A DNA stretch of 64,000 nucleotides, taken from assembly GCA_002347725.1 (NCBI GenBank), contig DDXA01000001.1, positions 208,093-272,092 of the forward strand, written 5' to 3'. This document shows, piece after piece, positions 52,632-62,000 of this stretch. The notes beneath the pieces are model-generated. The model ran no database searches. It saw nothing but the letters and a program-made list of their open reading frames with translations, and was not told the origin of the DNA. The position numbers and the translations under genes were made by a program. The first letter of the stretch is position 1, and each line of letters starts with the position of its first letter. This DNA comes from Actinobacteria bacterium UBA2272. Its GTDB lineage: Bacteria > Actinomycetota > Coriobacteriia > Anaerosomatales > Anaerosomataceae.

Positions 52632-53297
52632 ATGAAGCGCATCATCATCGTCGCGGACGACGCACACACCAGGGCGTGGATCGCCGACGCCCTCGGCGGA
52701 GTGGATGTCGCGCGCGATCAGTGCGCAGCATCCGAGATGGACGCGCGGCTGCTGACCGATCCGGCAGACCTCGTGATCGCCGACGGATCCCGTGCGCCCG
52801 AGAGGGTCTTCGGAAGCGCAGAGAGCGCCGTTGCGGCGGGATCGGACGTTCGGATGCTGGTCGTGGTCGAGGCCGATGCGCTCTCATCGCTGCGTGTGCC
52901 GGTCCGGTTCCCGGCCGACTTCGTGGTGCGCGGCGCTTCCGCGGGCGAGGTCGCCGCGCGCGTGCGTGGACTGCTCTGGCCCGGCGAGGAGGTCGCCCCC
53001 GATGAGGTGATCCGCATCGACGGACTGACCCTCAATCTTGCGACGTATCAGGCGCAGAGCCACGGTGAGCCGATCGAGTTCACGTTCCTCGAGTACTCGC
53101 TCTTCGCGTTTCTCGTGACCCACCCGAATCGCGTCTACAGTCGCGAGGTCCTGCTCAAGCGAGTGTGGGGGACCGACTACTTCGGCGGTGCGCGAACGGT
53201 CGACGTCCACGTCAGGAGAGTCCGAGCCAAGCTCGGTCCTGAGGTCTCCTGGCGGCTCGAGACCGTGCGCAACGTCGGCTATCTCTGGAAGCGCTGA
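52632..53297 (+). CDS. glnR: GlnR-like orphan OmpR-family transcriptional regulator
   Basis: A 221-residue regulator with an atypical receiver domain (IIIVADDAHTRAWIADAL, DPADLVIADGSR) and a C-terminal winged helix. The DNA-binding part has EFTFLEYSLFAFLVTHPNRV and KRVWGTDYFGGARTVDVHVRRVRAKLGPE in two parts; the DYFGG-RTVDVHVRR-RAKLGPE pattern and the closing TVRNVGY are, from memory of the family, those of actinomycete GlnR. GlnR works without a kinase and controls glnA, ammonium transport and glutamate synthase. Its position just after glnA and the GAAAC-N6-GAAAC elements at glnA and glt fit that role. No partner kinase gene is adjacent. Confidence 0.75.
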   Translation: MKRIIIVADDAHTRAWIADALGGVDVARDQCAASEMDARLLTDPADLVIADGSRAPERVFGSAESAVAAGSDVRMLVVVEADALSSLRVPVRFPADFVVRGASAGEVAARVRGLLWPGEEVAPDEVIRIDGLTLNLATYQAQSHGEPIEFTFLEYSLFAFLVTHPNRVYSREVLLKRVWGTDYFGGARTVDVHVRRVRAKLGPEVSWRLETVRNVGYLWKR

Positions 53298-53450
53298 CTC
53301 GTCGTCGTTGCCGCTCGGCACTCTCCGCGGGCCGTTCATCATCTGTTTGTGCGTTCACGAATCCCGGGTGGTGCGTACGTGGTAGATTTAGGATGTACGT
53401 GTATCCGTGCGCGCCGACTGGGGCCGGCGTGCGAGAGGGGGAGGTCTTCC

Positions 53451-55484
53451 ATGCGTAGACGCGCGTCCACGTTCTTGCTTGCCGTGGTACTGGTCGTCGG
53501 CCTGTTGCCGATGAGCGCCGGAGCGGCGCCGATGTACGAGACCGGGGTCGAGTTCCCGGTCGCGCTCGCTCCTAACGGACAGATCCAGCCCGATATCGAC
53601 TTCCCGTGGATCGTCTGGAAGGACAACCGGGACTGCGTTGGTGACGACGAGTCCGACATCTACGCCTACAACTTCGTGACGGGCGAGGAGCGCCAGGTCA
53701 CCGACTGGGAGGGCGGCGAGTCCAACCCCAGCATCTCGGGCGACTGGGTCGTCTTCTCGTGGTGCATCAGGGACTGGAACGACGGGAACGACGACTACAG
53801 CAGCGTGTGGGCCGTGAACCTCGCAACCGGCGAGGAGAAGATGCTCGCCGAGTCGTGGGACGACGACAGCGAGTTCCACGTCGGCAACCCGGCCATCGAG
53901 GGCAGCCTGGTCGTCTTCAACTTCTGGGACTATCGTGACGGCTCCGACGGCGACATCTGGTTCTACGATCTGGCCACCGATGAAACCGGTCCGCTGAACG
54001 CCAAGGACGGCGACCAGTGGGCGCCGGAGATCGGTGACGGCTGGGTCGTGTACCGCGACAGCTCCATCGGATGGAACGGCTCGATCTCGGCGTACGACCT
54101 CGCGTCCGAGGAAGAGACGCTCGTAGCCGAGAGTGTGTACACGGACGGCAGCAACTACATCTACTTCGATGGTCCGTCCACTGACGATGGCAAGATCGTC
54201 TACCAGGCGGAGGGTTATGCGGCTGGCGTCAACTTCAAGTCCATCAGGATGTATGACACCTCCACCCGGACCACGACCACGCTCTCGACGGTCAACAACA
54301 CCACCCGCCGAGAGCACCCCGTCATCAACGACGGCCTCGTGACCTGGCACGACAACCGTGTCGGCGTCTACGAGGTCTACGGCTATGATCTCGCGGCCGA
54401 AGAGGAGTTCGTCATAGTCCCGGCCGTTTACGACGATGACGCCAGCGAGTGGGTCTCCTACGCCGGTCGCACCACGACCGCCGACGGCATCGTCGCCTGG
54501 CACGACCACCGTGACGAGGGCAACGGCGACGAGGACTGGGAAGACCTCTACGCGATGTTCCTGACCGGTGTAGAGGCGCCTCTTGCCGGTGCCACCCGCT
54601 ACACCACCGCGGTCGACATCTCCAGGTCCACGTTCCCCGACGGGGCGGACACGGTCATAGTCGCAACCGGCGAGAACTTCCCGGACGCTCTTGCGGGCTC
54701 CTCGCTCGCGGGGCTTTATGGCGCACCGGTCCTGCTCGTGCACACGATGGTCCCTGCCGAGGTCGCCGAGGAGATCGAGCGCCTCGGCGCTTCTGAGGCC
54801 ATCGTGCTCGGTCGCGAGAAGGCGGTGCCGCTCTCGGTCGATGCCGAGTTGGAGGACCTCGGACTCGAGGTCACGCGGCTCGGAGGCGTCGACCGCTTCG
54901 AGACCGCTGCGCTGATCGCCGAGGAGGCCATAGCCTACGTGGGTGATGACTGGGACGGTTCCGCGTTCCTGGCCACCGGCTATGACTGGCCGGACGCGCT
55001 GTCGGCAGGTCCGCTTTCCGCAACCACCGGCTGGCCGATCTTCCTCGGCGGGCCTGCAGGTGACCCGATCACCGACTACACCGCAGGCGTCATGGACGAC
55101 CTGGGCGTGGGCGACGTCTACGTGCTCGGCGGTCCGGCGGTCATCTCGCTTGGCGCCGATGCGGGCATGAGTGCGCAGGCGCTCGCGGGTGAGAACCGCT
55201 ACGAGACCGCTGTGGCCATCGCCGAGTTCGGCGTGGATGAACTCGGACTGTCGATGGGCTCGCTTGCCGTCGCGACGGGCGAGCGGTATCCGGATGCGCT
55301 GGCCGCTGGTCCGGCGCAGGGCATCATCGGCGGTTCGCTGCTCATCACGCCGGCAACCTCCACCTCGCCGGCCATCATGGATGCGATCGACGCCAACGCC
55401 GGCACGATCGCCATGGTCAAGTTCATCGGTGGCCTCCAGGCCATCAACCAGAGCGTGCGCGACGCGATCATGGCGCTGCTCTAG
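53451..55484 (+). CDS. Secreted beta-propeller protein with CWB2 cell-wall-binding repeats
   Basis: A 677-residue secreted protein. Signal peptide about 1-26 (FLLAVVLVVGLLPMSAGAA). Residues about 30-370 repeat a TolB/propeller-like blade: FPWIVWKDNRD, SDIYAYNFVTGEERQVTD, GDWVVFSWCIRDWNDGND, SDGDIWFYDLATDE, GLVTWHDNRVGVYEVYGYDL and GIVAWHDHRDEGNGDEDW, roughly six blades. Residues about 378-677 are three CWB2 repeats with FPDALAGSSLAGLYGAPVLL, WPDALSAGPLS and YPDALAAGPAQ cores. It is probably a wall-bound binding protein. GAGAGGGGGAGG precedes the ATG. The 53298-53450 gap holds two GTACGTG repeats around a TAGATT box. Confidence 0.82.
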   Translation: MRRRASTFLLAVVLVVGLLPMSAGAAPMYETGVEFPVALAPNGQIQPDIDFPWIVWKDNRDCVGDDESDIYAYNFVTGEERQVTDWEGGESNPSISGDWVVFSWCIRDWNDGNDDYSSVWAVNLATGEEKMLAESWDDDSEFHVGNPAIEGSLVVFNFWDYRDGSDGDIWFYDLATDETGPLNAKDGDQWAPEIGDGWVVYRDSSIGWNGSISAYDLASEEETLVAESVYTDGSNYIYFDGPSTDDGKIVYQAEGYAAGVNFKSIRMYDTSTRTTTTLSTVNNTTRREHPVINDGLVTWHDNRVGVYEVYGYDLAAEEEFVIVPAVYDDDASEWVSYAGRTTTADGIVAWHDHRDEGNGDEDWEDLYAMFLTGVEAPLAGATRYTTAVDISRSTFPDGADTVIVATGENFPDALAGSSLAGLYGAPVLLVHTMVPAEVAEEIERLGASEAIVLGREKAVPLSVDAELEDLGLEVTRLGGVDRFETAALIAEEAIAYVGDDWDGSAFLATGYDWPDALSAGPLSATTGWPIFLGGPAGDPITDYTAGVMDDLGVGDVYVLGGPAVISLGADAGMSAQALAGENRYETAVAIAEFGVDELGLSMGSLAVATGERYPDALAAGPAQGIIGGSLLITPATSTSPAIMDAIDANAGTIAMVKFIGGLQAINQSVRDAIMALL

Positions 55485-55516
55485 AGGGTTCGGACGCTTC
55501 ATACCTGCACCACCAG

Positions 55517-55544
55517 GGAAGGCCCCGCCTCAGCGGGGCCTTCC
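55517..55544 (+). terminator. Bidirectional hairpin terminator
   Basis: GGAAGGCCCCGC and GCGGGGCCTTCC form a perfect 12-base stem with a CTCA loop, between the CWB2 gene and the convergent methyltransferase gene. A short TTCTGT follows. Confidence 0.8.
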
Positions 55545-55558
55545 TTCTGTGTGCGGGA

Positions 55559-56155
55559 TCAGGCGGCTGGCCACTCCTTCTTCACCGTGCCGAGGAACCG
55601 GTAGCTCGCGCCCTGCTCGGCCACGCACTCGCCCGGGATGCCGTGCGCGGCCATGAACGCGCACATCTGCTCCGGCGTCATGAAGGCGCCGGGCTCTCCG
55701 GCGATCCGCTCGGCCAGCGCCACGACTCGCATGGCGAGTGGGCGCGGGTCGAGATCGAGCACGAGCACGACGCCGCCCGGGCGGACGACGCGCGCGAACT
55801 CGGATACTGCAGCATCCTGGTTGCGAAAGTGGTGGAACGCGTCGGTGACCACGATCGCGTCGTAGGCCGAGTCTTCGAGCGGGATGTCCTCGGCGCTGCC
55901 CGCCACCGCAGTGATCCGGTCGCCGGTGGGCACGTGTTCGAGCATCTTGGCGGTCGGGTCGAGCACGGTGACATGCGCGTCAAGCGCGTCGGCGAGCAGC
56001 GCCGCGAGCTGGCCGGCCCCGCCACCCACGTCGAGCACGGCGCCCCCGGGCGCTGTGGCTGCCCGCAGCCAGTCGGCGATAGTGGCGACGTCCTCGGCGG
56101 TGAAGCGATCGCCGTAGCGTCGAACCAGCGGTGCGGCCCAATCGAAGAAGCCCAC
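55559..56155 (-). CDS. Class I SAM-dependent methyltransferase
   Basis: A 198-residue methyltransferase of the UbiE/Methyltransf_11 type. Motif I is AVLDVGGGAGQLAALLAD, followed by HVTVLDPTAKMLEHV, ITAVAGSAEDIPLEDSAYDAIVV in two strands, DAFHHFRNQDAAVSEFARVVRPGGVVLVLD. The substrate cannot be assigned, possibly a quinone, lipid or small molecule. GTG 56155 has GAGGGGAG upstream. It is divergent from polA with about 60 bases between. Confidence 0.82.
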   Translation of the reverse strand: MGFFDWAAPLVRRYGDRFTAEDVATIADWLRAATAPGGAVLDVGGGAGQLAALLADALDAHVTVLDPTAKMLEHVPTGDRITAVAGSAEDIPLEDSAYDAIVVTDAFHHFRNQDAAVSEFARVVRPGGVVLVLDLDPRPLAMRVVALAERIAGEPGAFMTPEQMCAFMAAHGIPGECVAEQGASYRFLGTVKKEWPAA

Positions 56156-56170
56156 GTCACTCCCCTCGGG

Positions 56171-56176
56171 TAGAAT
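56171..56176 (+). promoter_or_regulatory. -10 element of polA
   Basis: TAGAAT matches five of six -10 positions, 39 bases before the polA start. The -35 region overlaps the divergent methyltransferase start and is poor. Confidence 0.4.
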
Positions 56177-56214
56177 CGAGTCACTTACGCGAGTTCGTAC
56201 CCGAAAGGCTCCTC

Positions 56215-58854
56215 ATGCCCGAGCGCACCCTGGCCGTTATCGACGGCAACAGCCTTCTGCACCGGGCGTTCCACGGGCTGCCGCCCACGATGACCGCACC
56301 AGATGGACGGCCCACCAACGCCGTGTTCGGCTTCATGTCGATGCTCTTCAAGATGGTGGCGGATCTCAGACCCGATGGCGTCGTGGTTGCGTTCGACCTG
56401 GGCAAGCCGGCGTTTCGTACCGAGGCGCTCGCCGCGTACAAGATCCACCGTCCGCCCACGGACCCCGATCTCAAGGTGCAGTTCCCGATGATCAAGGAGC
56501 TGCTCGGCGCGTTGGCGATCCCGATCGTGGAGTGCGAGGGCTGGGAGGGCGACGACGTGCTCGGCACCATCGCACGGCAGGGTGCTGCCGACGGCGCGCG
56601 GGTGTTGCTCGTCACCGGCGACAAGGACGCGCTGCAGCTCGTCAACGACCGTGTGCAGGTCGTGAGTACGAAGAAGGGCATCACCGACATCGTGGTCTAC
56701 GACCGCGACGCCGTCATCGAGCGCTACGGCGTGTCCCCGGAGCAGGTGGCGGACTTTCTCGGCCTCAAGGGCGACACGTCGGATAACATCCCCGGCGTGC
56801 CGGGCGTGGGCGAGAAGACCGCGGCCAAGCTGTTGCAGCAGTATGGAACGCTCGATGCCGTGCTCGAACACGCCGAAGAGATCAAAGGCAAGCTCGGCGA
56901 GAACCTGCGCGAACACGCCGAGGCGGCGCGCGCGAGCCGCATCGTTGCCACTATCCGCACCGACGTGCCGATGGACATCGACCTGACGTGCATCGAGTGG
57001 GGCGCGTGGGATGAGGCCGAGGCGCTCACCGCGCTCACCGCGCTGTCGTTCACCTCGCTCGTCCCACGGCTGCGTGCGGTCTCCCGGGCGGGAGAAGTCG
57101 CGCCGACGGCGGCGACGGCGCAGGAGGCAGAGCAGGCCGAATGGACCGTGCTCGAAGGCGCCGACGCGGCGGCGTGGATCGCGCGGCTGGTAGCGGATCC
57201 TCCTGCCGTGGCGCTCGGCGTGGCTCTCGGCACTGGCGATGCCGCGTGCCTGTTTCCCGAGGAGCGCGCCCTTGCCGTCGCACACGGCGGTGCGGTCGCG
57301 GTCGTGCGTGGAGACGCGGCGGCGTCGGTGTGGGGCGACGTCTGTTCGGTGTGCCGGGTGAGCGCCGGAGACACGAAGGCGCTTATCGAAGGGTTCTGCC
57401 CGCCTGGCTCGGCGGTGGGTGCGGCAAGCGCCGCGGACGCAGTCGACCCCGCACGGCTGTTCGACTGCGGTGTGGCCGCGTACCTCGTCGCGTCGAACCG
57501 CTCTGACTACTCGATGCCGTCGCTTGTCGCGGCGCACCTCGGCCGCACCATCGAGGGCGGCGACGCGGTCGCGGAGGCGCGTGCGGCGGCGGAACTCGCC
57601 CCCGTGCTCGGCAGCGCGCTCGATGAGTGGGGCGCCGCGCGCTGCTTCGAGACCATCGAGATGCCGCTGATCCCGGTCCTCGTACGCATGGAGGAGGTCG
57701 GGGTCGGGATCGACCGCGATGTTCTGGGGGCGCTTTCGGCCGAGACGCATCGCGACATCGAGGCGCTCGTGGCCGAGATACACGGGCTCGCCGGCTGCGA
57801 GTTCACCATAGACTCGCCCAAGCAGCTCGCCGAGGTGCTCTTTGACAGGCTCGCGCTACCTACCGGCAAGCGCACCAAGACCGGCTACTCCACCGACGCG
57901 AGCGTGCTCGCAGACCTTGCACCGCTGCACCCCATCGCCGCGAAGGTCGTGGCGTACCGCGAGCTGACGAAGCTGACGAGCACGTACATCGACGTGTTGC
58001 CTCGCCTCGTGGGCGACGACGACCGGTTGCACACGACCTTCAACCAGACCGTCGCGGCCACCGGGCGCCTCTCGAGCAGCAGCCCCAACCTGCAGAACAT
58101 CCCGGTGCGTACCGAACTCGGCCGTCGCATCCGGGCCGCGTTCGTGCCCGCGCGCGAGGGCGATCTCATGGTGGGCGCCGACTATTCGCAGATCGAGCTG
58201 CGCATCCTGGCGCACCTCTCGGACGACGCAGGCCTCGTCGAGGCGTTCACGTCAGGCGCGGACTTCCACGCTGCCACGGCCTCGCGCGTCTTCGGCGTCG
58301 AGCCCGATGTGGTCGATGCCGAGATGCGCCGCAAGGCGAAGGCCGTGAACTTCGGCATCGTGTACGGCATCTCCGCGCATGGGCTCGGCGACTCACTCGG
58401 CATCGGGTATGCCGAGGCGCAGGCCACCATCGACCGGTACTTCGCGGCGTATCCGCGCGTTCGGGCCTATCTTGACGAGACCGTCGCCGAGGCGCACAGG
58501 ACCGGGTATGCCGAGACGCTGTTCGGACGCCGCCGGCCCATCCCCGAGCTCAACAGCTCCAACTTCAACGTGCGGTCGTTCGGCGAGCGTACGGCGATGA
58601 ACCACCCGATGCAGGGGACGGCCGCCGACCTGATGAAGCTCGCCATGATCGAGGTGGACCGCCGGCTGCGTGAGGACGGTCTCGAAGCGCGCATGCTGCT
58701 CCAGGTGCACGACGAGCTCGTATTCGAAGCCCCTCCTGCCGAGCTCGAACGCCTGACCGTGCTTGTGTGCGAGGCTATGGCCGGCGTCGCCCAACTGCGC
58801 GTGCCGCTCGTGGTGAGCGTGGGGTCCGGGCGGGATTGGGCGAGCGCGAAGTAG
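56215..58854 (+). CDS. polA: DNA polymerase I
   Basis: An 879-residue family A polymerase for primer removal and repair synthesis. Residues about 1-290 are the 5'-3' exonuclease (LAVIDGNSLLHRAFHGLP, VVVAFDLGKPAFRTE, LLVTGDKDALQLV, GLKGDTSDNIPGVPGVGEKTA in parts). The central region, about 310-480, has the proofreading fold remains but lacks the DxE metal motif, so 3'-5' exonuclease is probably inactive, as in other actinobacterial and Bacillus enzymes. The polymerase has motif A DYSQIELRILAH with Asp656, the O helix RRKAKAVNFGIVYGIS, and motif C QVHDELVFEAP with Asp833. ATG 56215 follows GAAAGG by six bases. Confidence 0.96.
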   Translation: MPERTLAVIDGNSLLHRAFHGLPPTMTAPDGRPTNAVFGFMSMLFKMVADLRPDGVVVAFDLGKPAFRTEALAAYKIHRPPTDPDLKVQFPMIKELLGALAIPIVECEGWEGDDVLGTIARQGAADGARVLLVTGDKDALQLVNDRVQVVSTKKGITDIVVYDRDAVIERYGVSPEQVADFLGLKGDTSDNIPGVPGVGEKTAAKLLQQYGTLDAVLEHAEEIKGKLGENLREHAEAARASRIVATIRTDVPMDIDLTCIEWGAWDEAEALTALTALSFTSLVPRLRAVSRAGEVAPTAATAQEAEQAEWTVLEGADAAAWIARLVADPPAVALGVALGTGDAACLFPEERALAVAHGGAVAVVRGDAAASVWGDVCSVCRVSAGDTKALIEGFCPPGSAVGAASAADAVDPARLFDCGVAAYLVASNRSDYSMPSLVAAHLGRTIEGGDAVAEARAAAELAPVLGSALDEWGAARCFETIEMPLIPVLVRMEEVGVGIDRDVLGALSAETHRDIEALVAEIHGLAGCEFTIDSPKQLAEVLFDRLALPTGKRTKTGYSTDASVLADLAPLHPIAAKVVAYRELTKLTSTYIDVLPRLVGDDDRLHTTFNQTVAATGRLSSSSPNLQNIPVRTELGRRIRAAFVPAREGDLMVGADYSQIELRILAHLSDDAGLVEAFTSGADFHAATASRVFGVEPDVVDAEMRRKAKAVNFGIVYGISAHGLGDSLGIGYAEAQATIDRYFAAYPRVRAYLDETVAEAHRTGYAETLFGRRRPIPELNSSNFNVRSFGERTAMNHPMQGTAADLMKLAMIEVDRRLREDGLEARMLLQVHDELVFEAPPAELERLTVLVCEAMAGVAQLRVPLVVSVGSGRDWASAK

Positions 58855-59010
58855 CCGAGCGGAAGAAGACTGAACGGGACTTGACCGTTCACCGATTGGC
58901 ACCAGTTTCTCGTCTATCGCTCGGAGCGAGCTCTGACCTATGATTGCCTACGTGTCGTACGTGAGGACGTTCGATACCCAGGGGGTTCCATCAGCCAAGA
59001 GGGGGAGATC

Positions 59011-62000
59011 ATGTCACGTGGTCGTTTGTTGCGCGCGCGTGCGTTCCGCATGCTCCTGGCAGGGGTTCTGTGCCTTGCCATGGTGCCTGCAGTCGCGATA
59101 GGCCAGGGGGGTTCGGCGACACCGGCGGCCCGTCCGCTCAAGGCTCCTCCTGGAGCTGCAGTCGATGCGGCAGGTCACCCGTACGTCGCCGATGAGCTCA
59201 TCGTCAAGTTCGAATCTGGCGTGAGCGCGAGCGCGGCCAGCGCGATCAACGCCAGGCTCGGTGGACGCGTGGTGGCCGAGGCCAAGGGCGTTGCCGGCAT
59301 GCAGAAGGTGAAGCTCGCCAAGGGCACCACCGCGGCAACCGCCGCCCGGCGCTACCGGGAGACCGCAGGCGTTGCCTACGCGCAGCCCAACTACCTGCAC
59401 AGCATCTCGGCGATGCCCGACGACCCCCGCCTGCCCGAGCTCTGGGGCATGAACAACGACGGTCAGACCGGCGGCACCGAGGACGCTGACATCGACGCGC
59501 CGGAGGCCTGGGATGTGCAGACCGGCACCGGTGATGTCATCGTCGCGGTCATCGACACGGGCGTGGACTACCGTCACCCGGATCTGGCCGACAACATGTG
59601 GGTCAACCCGGGCGAGATCCCCGGCAACGGCATCGACGACGACGAGAACGGTTACGTCGACGACGTCTATGGCTACGACTTCTTCAACTACGACAGCGAC
59701 CCGGTGGACGACCACAGCCACGGCACGCACTGCTCGGGCACGATCGGCGCGGTTGCCGATAACGGCATCGGTGTGGCGGGTGTGGCGTGGGACGTCAAGA
59801 TCATGGCGGTGAAGTTCCTCTCGGCCGAGGGCTGGGGAGACACGTGGGGAGCCGTCGAGTCCATCTACTACGCCGACATGATGGGCGCCGATATCATGTC
59901 CAACTCCTGGGGCGGCGGCCCGTGGGAGCAGGTACTGTACGACGCTATCGCAAGCACGGACGCGCTGTTCGTCGCAGCAGCGGGCAACTGGAGCGAGGAC
60001 ACGGACGTCAGCCCGAACTACCCGTCCGGCTACGACTCGCCCAACGTGCTTGCGGTGGGCGCCACCGATCACAACGACCAGATCGCCTGGTTCTCCAACT
60101 GGGGAGCCGAGACGGTCGACGTCTTCGCCCCCGGCGAAGAGGTCCTGAGCACGGTTGCCGGTCCGGCGCCGTACTTCGTTCCGACGATCCTCAGCTCGAC
60201 ACCCGTGAACTCGTGTGACGACATCACCGATTGGGATGTGTCGGAGTTCGTGACCAAGGCGTGGTCGCTGAACACCGACACGTGGACATCGGACCCCTCG
60301 TCGCTCGCGCTCTTCGGCTACCTGAACAAAGAGGATGCGTGGGCGTATCTGAACGATCCGGTGGACCTGTCCGGTATGTCCGCTCCCGCACTCCGGTTCC
60401 AGGCCTTCTACGAGACCGAGCCCGGCTTCGACAACCTGAAGGCCTGGGCGTCGTACGACGGTGTCGACTGGATCCAGGTCAAGGCGCTGTCCGGCTGGTC
60501 CGAGGGCTTCCAGACGGTGGACTGTGACCTCTCGGCATTCGCGGGCGACAGTGCTGTCTACCTCGCATTCAGCTTCAGCTCCGATACGTCCATCGACTCG
60601 AAAGACGGCTTCGTCGGCGCCGCGATAGACGATATCGAGATCGTGGAGGTCGCAAGCTACCTGCGCGACGACTTCTCCAGCCTCAGCGTGTGGGACGCCA
60701 CCCAGTACGTCGACCAATCGTGGGCGCTCACCACGGAGTGGATGACTTCGCCGCCATCCGCTGTCGGCATCCCCGGCTACGGCAACAACGAGGACGCCTG
60801 GCTCACGCTGGCAAACCCGCTCGACTTCTCGGGCGCGACCGACGACATCGCGCTCACCTTCGAGGCACTTCACATGACCGACCCGGGTCTGGACGTGCTG
60901 CATGTGCTCGCGTCGACCAACGGCACGGACTGGACGCGACTCGCCGACTTCTCGGGCTTTACAGGCGAGTGGGACCTCGGCTTCAGCCACAAAGCGGTCG
61001 ATCTGACCTCATATGCGGGTGAGTCGACCGTATACCTCGCGTTCAACTTCACCAGTGACGGCCAGTGGTCATCGGCCGATGGGCTTATCGGGCCGGTCAT
61101 CGACGACCTGATGGTCGTCGAGGGCACCTGGTTCGAAGCCGACTACGACAACGCGTACGACTGGTTCAGCGGTACGTCGATGGCGACCCCCCACGTGTCG
61201 GGCATCGCGGCACTCACGCTGTCCGAGTGGCCGGGAGTGACCGCTGCCGACCTGAAGACCGCCGTGATGAAGGGTTCCGACTGGCTTCCGCAGCTTGATG
61301 GCATGTGTGTCTCCGGCGGCCGCGCCAACGCGTACAACTCGCTTCAGGATCTCTTCGGCCCTGTCATCACCGATGACAACACGGGCTCGTACGTGGGCCG
61401 TGCTGAGATCATCCTCACCGCCACCGATGACGCCGGCGTGGCGTCGATCTCCTACGCATTCGGCGACGACGAACCCACTACCGTGTTCGATGACGTGGCG
61501 GTAGCCGTCAGCACCGTGCCGACGCGTGAGCAGTCGCTCACGTACTGGGGCGAGGATACGCTCGGCAATGTGAGCGATCCGGTCACGGTGTACTTCGAGC
61601 TGCTCCGTGGTGAGCCCGCGACGGTCCGAGTGTCCGGTTCGGACCGCTGGTCGACCGCGGTAGCCGCTTCCGAGAAGGCGTTCCCTGATGGCGCCGATAC
61701 GGTCGTGATCGCCACAGGCCGCAACTGGCCCGACGCGCTCGGCGGCACCGCGTTGGCCGGTGTGGTTGACGGACCGATCCTGCTCACCGACACCATGATC
61801 GCTCCCTGGATGGTCATCGATGAGCTGGAGCGCCTCGGCGCGTCGAAGGCATACGTCCTCGGCGGCACGAGCGCAGTCAGCGCGGATGTCGTCGGACAGC
61901 TCGTAGCCGTCATGGGTCCGGGCAGTGTGGAGCGTCTGTCAGGTGACGACCGCTACGAGACCGCCGCCGCAATCGCCGATGAAGTCATCGCGCTTCATCC

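Noticed and set aside
59014..60990. Long minus-strand open frame (658 codons) opposite the subtilase gene
   Set aside because: It mirrors the high-GC third-position bias of the plus-strand gene, has no recognisable domain, and the opposite frame has a complete S8 protease. The same applies to long antisense frames at 53388-55502, 23751-25742, 18146-19837 and 56185-57783.
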